A DNA stretch of 61,910 nt from an uncultured Opitutales bacterium (lineage in GTDB: Bacteria; Verrucomicrobiota; Verrucomicrobiia; Opitutales; Seribacteraceae): positions 1 to 61,910 of the forward strand of contig CALSMY010000001.1 of the NCBI GenBank assembly GCA_943787575.1, written 5' to 3'. Position 1 is the stretch's first letter. Every line of letters starts with the position of its first letter. Under the pieces are notes generated by a model. It searched no databases, was not told the origin of the DNA, and saw only the letters and a program-made list of their open reading frames with translations. Below are positions 55,225-61,910 of the stretch, in pieces. The translations under genes were made by a program, and so were the position numbers.

Positions 55225-56679
55225 TTACGGTTGCTTGAGCGTGGCAAGAGCAGCGAGTGCCCGGGCCCGGGCCTCGGGATGATCTACGCAGGGGTCGGGG
55301 TAGTTGTTCCCGAGTTCAACTCCACTTTCCAAAAGGGTGGAGGAAGGGGCCGTCCACGGGCTAAATAAATGCTTGGCAGGAAGGTTGCCAAGTTCTGGAA
55401 TCCAACGCTTGGCATATTCCCCCCGGGCATCAAATTTAGTCCCCTGAGTGATAGGATTGAAAATACGGAAGTAGGGAGCGGCATCCGCCCCGCATCCGGC
55501 TGCCCATTGCCAGCCCTGGGTATTGCTGGCAAGATCAGCGTCTACCAGGGTATCCCAAAACCATCGGGCTCCATCCTGCCAGGGTAGGAGGAGATGTTTG
55601 ACCAGGAAGGAGGCAACAACCATACGCACACGGTTGTGCATCCATCCGGTCTCGTAAAGTTGACGCATTCCGGCATCGACCATGGGGTATCCAGTATTTC
55701 CAAACTGCCAGCGTTTCAAATTGTCCGGATCATCAAGCCATGGGAAGTTGGCATACTTTGGGCGCAAGGGCTGGTCGGGGATGGTGGGGAAATGATAGAG
55801 TAAATGGTAGGAAAATTCCCGCCATCCAATTTCCACCAGAAATTTATTTTCTCCACGATGACTGCCCTCGTTTTCCGCCTGCAATACCGCTTTGCAAATT
55901 TGCCGCGGGCTTACCTGGCCCCAGGCAAGGTAGGGAGATAGGCGGGAGGTTCCATCGACCGATGGATGATTTCTTCGGGTGGCATAGGAACGGGTAACTT
56001 CCTCAACCGTGCGTTCGATCTGTTGATGAGCCGCAGATTCCGATACTTCCCAATGGGCACCCATTTTATTATGCCATGGATGATCGGGAAGCAAAGCAAG
56101 CTCGGTAAGTGATTGAGGGGAGGAAGTTTGCTGGACGAATGAAAGTTTCTTGGGGTCGTAACTTGCCGGTTCCCGATAAATGATGGCTCGGGACTTCCTC
56201 CAATACGGGGTGAATACCTGAAAGGGTTTACCCGTTCCGTTCTTGGTTTCCCAGGGTTCTTGAAGAAGGGAGGCATTAAAGGATTCGGTGGTAATACCCG
56301 TGGAGTCACAGGCTTCTTCGACTGCTTCCTGGGTGGCAATGCCTGCAGGATCATAGGCCCGGCTGTAAAGGATATGTCCAGCTTGGTGGGCCCGGGCAAT
56401 TTCGGGTAATTGCTCAGCTGCATTTCCCCGGACAAGTAAGAGTTTTCCCCCCGCCTTGGTAATAGAAGAACCAAGGCTCTCGAGGGAATAATGTAGCCAC
56501 CAGCGTGACGCAGCTCCGGGGGACCACGAGCCGCCTTCTTTTTCATCCCATACAAATACGGGAATAATTTCCATGCCACCCTGCAGGGCGGCATCCAGGG
56601 CGGGATGGTCGGACAGCCTAAGATCTTTGCGAAACCAGACGATGGCCCGCTGATTGGATGGAGAGGATGTGGAGATCAT
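55225..56679 (-). CDS. phr: Deoxyribodipyrimidine photolyase, class I CPD
   Basis: 484 residues: N-terminal antenna domain (IVWFRKDLRLSDHPALDAAL) and C-terminal FAD domain (WREFSYHLLYHFP, TGYPMVDAGMRQLYETGWMHN, VDADLASNTQGWQWAAGCG, DAAPYFRIFNP). Uses blue light to split cyclobutane pyrimidine dimers. The start overlaps the SDR stop by four bases. Having both this and an FeS-type enzyme covers CPD and probably (6-4) lesions. Confidence 0.95.
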   Translation of the reverse strand: MISTSSPSNQRAIVWFRKDLRLSDHPALDAALQGGMEIIPVFVWDEKEGGSWSPGAASRWWLHYSLESLGSSITKAGGKLLLVRGNAAEQLPEIARAHQAGHILYSRAYDPAGIATQEAVEEACDSTGITTESFNASLLQEPWETKNGTGKPFQVFTPYWRKSRAIIYREPASYDPKKLSFVQQTSSPQSLTELALLPDHPWHNKMGAHWEVSESAAHQQIERTVEEVTRSYATRRNHPSVDGTSRLSPYLAWGQVSPRQICKAVLQAENEGSHRGENKFLVEIGWREFSYHLLYHFPTIPDQPLRPKYANFPWLDDPDNLKRWQFGNTGYPMVDAGMRQLYETGWMHNRVRMVVASFLVKHLLLPWQDGARWFWDTLVDADLASNTQGWQWAAGCGADAAPYFRIFNPITQGTKFDARGEYAKRWIPELGNLPAKHLFSPWTAPSSTLLESGVELGNNYPDPCVDHPEARARALAALATLKQP

Positions 56680-57389
56680 CCAGGGAGTTTGGCACGGGAC
56701 ATTCCACCGTCAACCTTGAGAATTTGTCCAGTCATTGAAACAGCCGCGGATGAATGAAGAAAGAGAGCAGTTGCGGCCGCTTCTTCAACCGATGGTAATT
56801 TTTTCAGGGGATGCCTGCCTTCGATCATGGGAATCATTTTTTCTCCCCCCACCATGGCCAATCCCATTTCGGTTGGGGTCAGGGTAGGGGCGATCAAATT
56901 TACCCGCACCTTGGGAGCGAGCTCCGCGGCAAGAGCAATTCCAAATCCTTCCAGTCCCGATTTGGCCGCGGAGATGGCACAGTGATTGGGCAATCCAGTT
57001 CGGGCGGCGACCGAAGAAAATAAAACGATGGAACCGGCAAGTTTGGGAAGAATTGCTTGGATTAGCGTAAATGCATCAAGCACACTGGTTTGATAAGTTT
57101 CCAACATCTGTTCGGGACGCAGACGTTTTAGCGGGCCAAGCACCACTTTTCCTGGGCAAAAAGTAAGGGCATCAATTTGATCGGGTAATTGATCGGTATA
57201 AGAACTTGGATTAGAAACATCCCCGTTTATCCAATGGCAACCCGTGGGTACTGTTTCTGGAGGAGTACGCGAGAGGGCATAAACTTCGTGGCCCATAGCA
57301 ATAGATTGATCAACTAAGGATCGGCCGATTCCCCGGGATGCACCGGCAATAAAATGTTTTAGCGGGGTGGATTGATTAGGTATTTCCAT
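56676..57389 (-). CDS. SDR-like protein lacking the catalytic tyrosine
   Basis: 237 residues with the SDR fold: GASRGIGRSLVDQSI cofactor loop, VLFSSVAARTG with the Ser, then HCAISAAKSGLEGFG and a DGG-containing C-terminus. The position of the catalytic Tyr (Tyr-x3-Lys) holds Ile (ISAAK), so normal SDR catalysis is unlikely. Related Tyr-less SDRs occur beside photolyase genes in other bacteria as far as I recall, with unknown roles. First gene of the photolyase operon; ATG 57389. Confidence 0.82.
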   Translation of the reverse strand: MEIPNQSTPLKHFIAGASRGIGRSLVDQSIAMGHEVYALSRTPPETVPTGCHWINGDVSNPSSYTDQLPDQIDALTFCPGKVVLGPLKRLRPEQMLETYQTSVLDAFTLIQAILPKLAGSIVLFSSVAARTGLPNHCAISAAKSGLEGFGIALAAELAPKVRVNLIAPTLTPTEMGLAMVGGEKMIPMIEGRHPLKKLPSVEEAAATALFLHSSAAVSMTGQILKVDGGMSRAKLPG

Positions 57390-57400
57390 CACTATAAAAC

Positions 57401-57488
57401 GATCATTTGTTTTTTATAGATCATATTTTCTGCATGATCTGCTTGCCCTTTATGAATTCTGTAACATATATCAAATACTGTGATAAAT
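57401..57488. promoter_or_regulatory. Divergent operator candidates, photolyase operon and umuDC
   Basis: The 100-base gap between the leftward SDR-phr operon and rightward umuDC holds GATCAT at 57401 and 57419 (18 apart), and ATGATC at 57434. The last two form a perfect inverted repeat GATCAT-N9-ATGATC. Nearer umuD lies ATATATCA-N7-TGATAAAT (57466-57488; 7 of 8 positions pair), ending just before the ATG. These are candidates for LexA or another damage- or light-responsive regulator; no E. coli-type CTGT-N8-ACAG box is present. Confidence 0.45.
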
Positions 57489-57489
57489 C

Positions 57490-58008
57490 ATGACTAAGCA
57501 AGGAGGTAGAAGAGAGGGGGCCGGCCGGCCTAAAGGGAGCAACCAATATGGCGAACCCACCCGGCCGGTACGTATACCTGTTAGTCAAATTGAACGGGTC
57601 TTACGATTTGTTCGGGAGCGCGAACATGCTCTGCCACTCTATGCCTGTGGGGTGTCCGCTGGTTTTCCTTCTCCTGCCGATGATTATGCAGAGGGTGCCC
57701 TTGATTTGAACACACATCTTGTCAGCCAACCCGCGGCCACTTTTTTTGCCCGGGCCCGGGGAGATTCCATGATTGGTGCAGGTATACATGATGGAGATTT
57801 GCTTGTGGTCGACCGGAGTTTGACCGCAGAAGATGGTAAAGTAGTGGTGGTCTCGATCAATGGCGAACTTACGGTCAAGAGAATGCGCCGGGAAAAAGGC
57901 AGTACCTGGCTAGCTTCCGAAAATCCCGACTATCCATCTATAGAATTTCAGGAACAGGATGAAGCTCATCTCTGGGGGGTCGTCACCAGTGTGATTCATT
58001 CCCTGTGA
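57490..58008 (+). CDS. umuD: UmuD-like S24 peptidase subunit with AT-hook-like N-terminus
   Basis: 172 residues. Residues 50-172 are UmuD/LexA C-terminal domain: self-cleavage site AGFPSP (Ala57-Gly58), nucleophile Ser93 in GDSMIGAGI and Lys130 in GELTVKR. E. coli UmuD has Cys-Gly at the cleavage site; here it is Ala-Gly as in LexA. Residues 1-50 carry GGRREGAGRPKGS, an AT-hook-like basic motif, instead of the short UmuD arm. It activates the partner polymerase after RecA-stimulated cleavage. Overlaps umuC by four bases (GTGA). Confidence 0.9.
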   Translation: MTKQGGRREGAGRPKGSNQYGEPTRPVRIPVSQIERVLRFVREREHALPLYACGVSAGFPSPADDYAEGALDLNTHLVSQPAATFFARARGDSMIGAGIHDGDLLVVDRSLTAEDGKVVVVSINGELTVKRMRREKGSTWLASENPDYPSIEFQEQDEAHLWGVVTSVIHSL

Positions 58009-59246
58009 TTGCTCTTGCGGACTGTAATAATTTTTATGTCTCCTGCGAACGGGTCTTTCGTCCGCAGTTGCGAAACCGGCCAGTTATCGTGCTATCCAAT
58101 AACGATGGATGTGCCGTTGCCCGCTCTAACGAGGCCAAGATACTTGGGGTGCCTATGGGTGCTCCTTATCATCAGGTGCGCTACCTTTGTGAACGCAATG
58201 GGGTGGAGGTATTTTCCTCGAATTATGAATTGTATGGGGATATGTCCGGCCGGGTGGTCTCGGTCTTACGGCGATTTTCTCCTGAGCTCGAGGTCTATTC
58301 GATTGATGAATCCTTCCTCAATTTTTCCGGTCTTTCTGACCCAATCGGATTGGCCGTTCGGATGCGCCGAACCGTGGGTCAATGGACAGGTATTCCTATT
58401 TCTGTCGGCCTGGGCATGACCAAGACATTGGCCAAGCTGGCTAATCGTTTAGCTAAGAAATCTGGTAGCGGGTGCTTGCAGGTGGATGTGGGCGATCTTG
58501 ATACCCTTGCACGGGTAGCGATTGAGGATATCTGGGGAGTGGGCCGCCGATTGGCGGTTCGTTTGCGCCGGGTTGGTGCCCATGATGCCCGTCAATTTGT
58601 TGGGCTGCCTGCCGCCGTGGTTCGTTCGATCGGAGGAGTGACCCTCGAACGTACCCATTGCGAATTGATGGGTACATCTTGCATCGAGATGGAAGAGATA
58701 GTTCCTCCCCGTAAAAATACCTGCTGTTCCCGATCCTTTGGTAAACCTCTGACCAGCCTGGAGGGCTTGGAGGAGGCGGTGGCTAATTATGTTGTACGGG
58801 CGGTTCGTAAGGTGCGTGCAGAAAACTCCTTGGCTTCCGGGATACAGGTATTTGTTATGACCAATCGATTCCGCGAGGATCAGCCCCAATATTCCAATGC
58901 CCGTGCCCTTGCCCTGGACGAACCCACAGATGATCCCATCCGGGTGATTCGTCGGGCCAAGGAACTTTTACGGTCTATTTATCGCCCAGGATATTCCTAC
59001 AAAAAGGCGGGCGTTATCCTGCTCGATCTTATACCAGCCGGTTCCCGCCAAAGTTTATTGTTTGAGGAGTTTGGAGACGATCGTACCCGTGGGTTCGTCG
59101 ATACGGTCGAGGAAGTGGCCGCTCGTTATGGGCCCAGTGGTGGCTTTTGGGCGGCTCAGGGAATGGATCATTCCTGGCGGATGCGCCGTGAAAGACGGAC
59201 CCCCCGTTACACTACCAACTGGTCGGAAATTCCTGAAGTCGGGTAA
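58005..59246 (+). CDS. umuC: Y-family DNA polymerase V catalytic subunit
   Basis: 413 residues, error-prone translesion polymerase. ADCNNFYVSCERVFRP (first metal Asp, steric-gate region), NNDGCAVARSNEAK, YSIDESFLNFSG with catalytic DE, then the helix-hairpin-helix region and little finger. The C-terminus (GFWAAQGMDHSWRMRRE) is typical UmuC. GTG start at 58005 inside the umuD stop. With UmuD it forms the SOS mutagenesis pair. Confidence 0.95.
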   Translation: MIALADCNNFYVSCERVFRPQLRNRPVIVLSNNDGCAVARSNEAKILGVPMGAPYHQVRYLCERNGVEVFSSNYELYGDMSGRVVSVLRRFSPELEVYSIDESFLNFSGLSDPIGLAVRMRRTVGQWTGIPISVGLGMTKTLAKLANRLAKKSGSGCLQVDVGDLDTLARVAIEDIWGVGRRLAVRLRRVGAHDARQFVGLPAAVVRSIGGVTLERTHCELMGTSCIEMEEIVPPRKNTCCSRSFGKPLTSLEGLEEAVANYVVRAVRKVRAENSLASGIQVFVMTNRFREDQPQYSNARALALDEPTDDPIRVIRRAKELLRSIYRPGYSYKKAGVILLDLIPAGSRQSLLFEEFGDDRTRGFVDTVEEVAARYGPSGGFWAAQGMDHSWRMRRERRTPRYTTNWSEIPEVG

Positions 59247-59259
59247 AACTGGAGGGCAA

Positions 59260-60591
59260 TTATTTTGCCCAATCGAAGCAGGCGATCTCCTCGCCGTTGC
59301 GGGCAAAGAGATAGCCATTGGCTAGGACGGGGCCATTCCAGCAACGGACATTGTTTAAAAGTTGTTCAGAAAACACCTCCTGGAAATTATCTGGATTGGC
59401 ATTGACCACTGATAAAACACCGGTGTTTCCCAGAATAAGTAATTTTTTATCGCAAAGAAGAATGCGACCGTATCCATATTTTTCCCCTCGCCACATCCGT
59501 TTTCCAGTCTTGGCTTCCAGGCAGACGAGCAGGTTTTCACTAAATCCATAAAGGTATTCATCATGGAGCACAGGGTTGGAGAATTTTGCCTTGAGGTCTT
59601 TTGATTTCCACTGCGATTCGATCAGATAATTTGCATTGTCGGATTCTTGGCGGATGGAAAAACATTCTGCACCCTTGCCATATCCGGCCGCAATGAGGAA
59701 GGAGTTATTGGACAGTGCGATCGGTTGAACAATTTGTACATTGTTAAGAAAGATTTTCCATGGTTTTTCCCATATAGTTTTTCCGTTTTGTGGATTCAAA
59801 GAGGCAATTTTTCCTTCCACGGCCACTAATAGATGATCTTCTCCGAGAAGCCTTAAAATAGTGGGGGATAAATAGACCCCTTTGCCGGATAACTTCGATT
59901 CCCAGTTTAACTTTCCGGATGCTAGAGAGTATGATTTTACTGCACTTCCCTCACCCCCTGGATTGATAATTACCTGTTCTTTCCAAACCAAAGGAGAAAT
60001 TGAAATCCCCCAGTGTGGAAAAATATAGTCATCCTCAATGGTCTTTGTCTCCCAAATCAACTTTCCAGTATTTGGTTGGAGGCATGAGAGTGTACCGTTT
60101 GAAAAAAGAACGATTAATTGATCATTGATTAGAGTGGGAGTGGAGCGGGGACCTGGTCCGCTCATCATATCATCCCACCGGGTTTTTTCCGCAAAGCTCC
60201 AGACTAGCTCCCCATTCTTCAGGGAACGGGCAGTCAGGGTCTCTTCATCCCCTTGTTGCTCCAAAGTGTAGAGGAGTTTTTCTGATGATATGATTGAGGA
60301 ATGTCCAGCCCCACACACTTTTTTCCAGACGGGTGAAGGGGCAGTGTTCCAATTTACATCGACTCCCTGTTCCGGGGCATGTCCCGTCCTCTCGGGGCCA
60401 CGAAACTGAGGCCAATGGAAATTGCCTTTTCGCCAACCGCTATCATTGATCGGTTTAGAAGATACGGGTTCGGGGGTGGAATGCTTGAATCCAATGTAAG
60501 GGATCATTCCTCCCCGCATTTCCATTCTTACACAGCCCGTAAAAGAGAGCAGTGCGAGAGAGAGGAAAATGATAAGGAAATGATTCCTCAT
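59260..60591 (-). CDS. PQQ-like beta-propeller lipoprotein
   Basis: 443 residues with a lipoprotein signal (hydrophobic stretch then LSFTGC, Cys19) and a series of PQQ-type propeller blades (GKLIWETKTIED, GKLNWESKLSG, GKTIWEKPWKI, GKRMWRGEKYG). Such proteins usually act as scaffolds on the periplasmic side rather than as enzymes, as BamB does. Whether it is an outer-membrane assembly factor or one of the many verrucomicrobial PQQ-repeat proteins is unclear. Convergent with umuC. Confidence 0.82.
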   Translation of the reverse strand: MRNHFLIIFLSLALLSFTGCVRMEMRGGMIPYIGFKHSTPEPVSSKPINDSGWRKGNFHWPQFRGPERTGHAPEQGVDVNWNTAPSPVWKKVCGAGHSSIISSEKLLYTLEQQGDEETLTARSLKNGELVWSFAEKTRWDDMMSGPGPRSTPTLINDQLIVLFSNGTLSCLQPNTGKLIWETKTIEDDYIFPHWGISISPLVWKEQVIINPGGEGSAVKSYSLASGKLNWESKLSGKGVYLSPTILRLLGEDHLLVAVEGKIASLNPQNGKTIWEKPWKIFLNNVQIVQPIALSNNSFLIAAGYGKGAECFSIRQESDNANYLIESQWKSKDLKAKFSNPVLHDEYLYGFSENLLVCLEAKTGKRMWRGEKYGYGRILLCDKKLLILGNTGVLSVVNANPDNFQEVFSEQLLNNVRCWNGPVLANGYLFARNGEEIACFDWAK

Positions 60592-60619
60592 CGTAATCGT
60601 TTTATTGGCGTAGAATCGT

Positions 60620-61153
60620 CTATTTAGCTAGAGCCGCCTCGATTGCTTTGGTTAATTTCTTGGAAGTTGGAGAGGTCATGCTCCCAAAGCGGTCGATCGG
60701 TTTACCGTCTTTGCCAATGAGGATTTTGGTAAAATTCCATTTTACATTTCCTGCGAGCGGGCCCGACTCTCCAATAATTGATTCATACAGGGGGTGCCTG
60801 TTTGGTCCATTAACATCAATTTTCGAATACATCGGGAAAGATACCCCAAATTTGGTGGAACAAAACTCTTTGATTTCTGCTTCGGTACCAGGTTCTTGTC
60901 CGCCAAATTGATTGCAGGGAAAGCCACATACTACGAGGCCTTTATCCTTATATGTTTGGTGCAGTTCTTCCAGCCCTTTGTACTGACGAGTAAATCCACA
61001 CCGGGATGCCACATTTACTAGGAGCATTACTTTTCCCTGATGGGTGGAGAGTTTGGTTTTTTCACCGTCGATATCGACGAGTTGATGATCGTAAACAGTG
61101 GAAGCGGATGCGGTGCTCATGATAGATGCGAGTAGCAAGGGGATGAATTTCAT
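60620..61153 (-). CDS. Glutathione peroxidase family thiol peroxidase, exported
   Basis: 177 residues with a signal peptide (MKFIPLLLASIMSTASAS) and the GPx core: peroxidatic Cys in NVASRCGFTRQY, FPCNQFGGQEPG with the Gln, and KWNFTKILI with the Trp and Asn. Cysteine type, so probably thioredoxin-dependent. It removes lipid or hydrogen peroxides in the periplasm. Its ATG overlaps the upstream SOUL gene's stop by four bases, so they form one unit. Confidence 0.92.
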   Translation of the reverse strand: MKFIPLLLASIMSTASASTVYDHQLVDIDGEKTKLSTHQGKVMLLVNVASRCGFTRQYKGLEELHQTYKDKGLVVCGFPCNQFGGQEPGTEAEIKEFCSTKFGVSFPMYSKIDVNGPNRHPLYESIIGESGPLAGNVKWNFTKILIGKDGKPIDRFGSMTSPTSKKLTKAIEAALAK

Positions 61154-61728
61154 TGTTTTTTGGATGGTTGATTCTTTTCAGATTCTTTTTGGGAGGAACG
61201 AATGGGAAGGTGAACTTCCGAGCGTTTTAATAACCACGGAATGAATGGACCATCCCAGTACACGGCATAAGCAGTCCCGCTAGTTTCATAATCCGGATTA
61301 TTATCGATCCATTCAAGCAGGAGTTTTTCATGCTTTTGAAAGTTTTCACTGTTGTAACTACCCCGAATGCCAATCGCTACGACTGTAATTGGGTCCAGGT
61401 TTATCACTTCCACCTTGCCCGTATTTGGACGTTTTTTGGCTGCATCTTTTTCACCCACAAAAAAACGCATTTTGCCAGGTTCAATTTCTGCTTCCACTGG
61501 GGTGGTCATGGATAGATCGTGTTGGGATATGTATCCAAACAAAGTGCGGAACAATCCATTGTTTTCAGAAAAATAACCTTGGGGGCTCTTAGCTTCGAGA
61601 GCGATCCGTTTAGGAAGTTCGAGAACCTTAATCTCTCCAACCGGAGTTTTTTCATGCATCGCCTCGTATCCCATCAGCGGTAAATTAGCCAATAGAGCAA
61701 GGTAGGTAAAAAGAAAAGAAATACGCAC
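61150..61728 (-). CDS. SOUL-family haem-binding protein, exported
   Basis: 192 residues with signal peptide (RISFLFTYLALLANLPLMG), then the SOUL/HBP domain: EIKVLELPKRIALEAKS, FRTLFGYISQHDLSMTTPVEAE and GIRGSYNSENF. A charged KESEKNQPSKKQ tail ends it. SOUL proteins bind haem or tetrapyrroles, possible photosensitisers, and often sit beside photolyase/CFA genes. Coupled to the glutathione peroxidase. Confidence 0.87.
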   Translation of the reverse strand: MRISFLFTYLALLANLPLMGYEAMHEKTPVGEIKVLELPKRIALEAKSPQGYFSENNGLFRTLFGYISQHDLSMTTPVEAEIEPGKMRFFVGEKDAAKKRPNTGKVEVINLDPITVVAIGIRGSYNSENFQKHEKLLLEWIDNNPDYETSGTAYAVYWDGPFIPWLLKRSEVHLPIRSSQKESEKNQPSKKQ

Positions 61729-61781
61729 AGTTTATAGATCGATCAGGAAGTAGGGTTGGATCAATCGCAAAAGTATAAAAA

Positions 61782-61910
<129 letters not shown>

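Noticed and set aside
57421-57489. E. coli-type LexA box
   Set aside because: CTGT occurs twice (57459 and 57478), but no CTGT-N8-ACAG palindrome is formed.

Overview
The window looks like a chromosomal stretch of a Gram-negative bacterium of the PVC group, most likely a marine Verrucomicrobiota of the Opitutae/Puniceicoccales kind. This is inferred from gene content: a GldF-GldG fusion beside a DUF4340 protein, a DUF5069 protein beside a dapF homologue, a degenerate pseudopilin-like gene between glyA and an RNase R-type gene, and meso-DAP peptidoglycan recycling (Mpl). No taxonomic marker such as 16S rRNA is present. GC content is moderate by eye, and genes are dense with many ATGA or TAATG overlaps. 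I found no insertion sequence, prophage, CRISPR array or rRNA, and no gene-free gap above about 200 bases.

Left part (0-28 kb): uvrA, a glutaredoxin, a Dabb protein, a truncated and frameshifted repeat adhesin, an SDR, tRNA-Val(GAC), and GDP-fucose synthesis (gmd, fcl). A long leftward housekeeping run follows (yceH, rpmA, rplU, a dapF homologue, a DUF5069 gene, rnr, a broken pilin, glyA, a small phosphatase, purD). Next come mpl, mutY, a rightward run rnhC-rnhB-pdxJ-acpS-nnrDE-nucleotidyltransferase, an acidic membrane protein and trpS.

Middle part (28-43 kb): an acyl carrier protein fused to a FabZ-like dehydratase, two glycosyltransferases and a convergent alpha-oxoamine synthase, which suggest a lipid or glycolipid locus. 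Then come a Gld-type ABC system (ATPase, GldFG fusion, DUF4340-parvulin fusion), an unknown secreted protein, transketolase, a small membrane protein and metY.

Right part (43-62 kb): the most interesting region. A primary-type sigma-70 family factor heads a tightly overlapping eight-gene operon: sigma, fatty acid desaturase, FAD amine-oxidase-like protein, DUF1365, CFA synthase, DUF2878, DUF1295 and a second CFA-like methyltransferase. Divergent from it are a ligase-associated exonuclease and an ATP-dependent DNA ligase. Beyond lie an operon of an SDR without the catalytic tyrosine, a class I photolyase and an iron-sulfur photolyase; then umuDC; then a PQQ-like lipoprotein, glutathione peroxidase, a SOUL protein and the C-terminus of an AlkB homologue. 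Together this reads as an island for surviving light, singlet oxygen and DNA damage, with membrane-lipid remodelling under its own sigma factor. The function is inferred from family membership and layout.

Quality caution: several genes that should be intact (glyA, rnr, tkt, the exonuclease) carry single-base frameshifts, mostly deletions, and these concentrate at 13.1-14.2 kb. Sequencing or assembly error is the simplest explanation for the housekeeping genes. The adhesin and pilin may be genuinely decayed. A second notable point is that the DapF homologue has serine in place of both catalytic cysteines.
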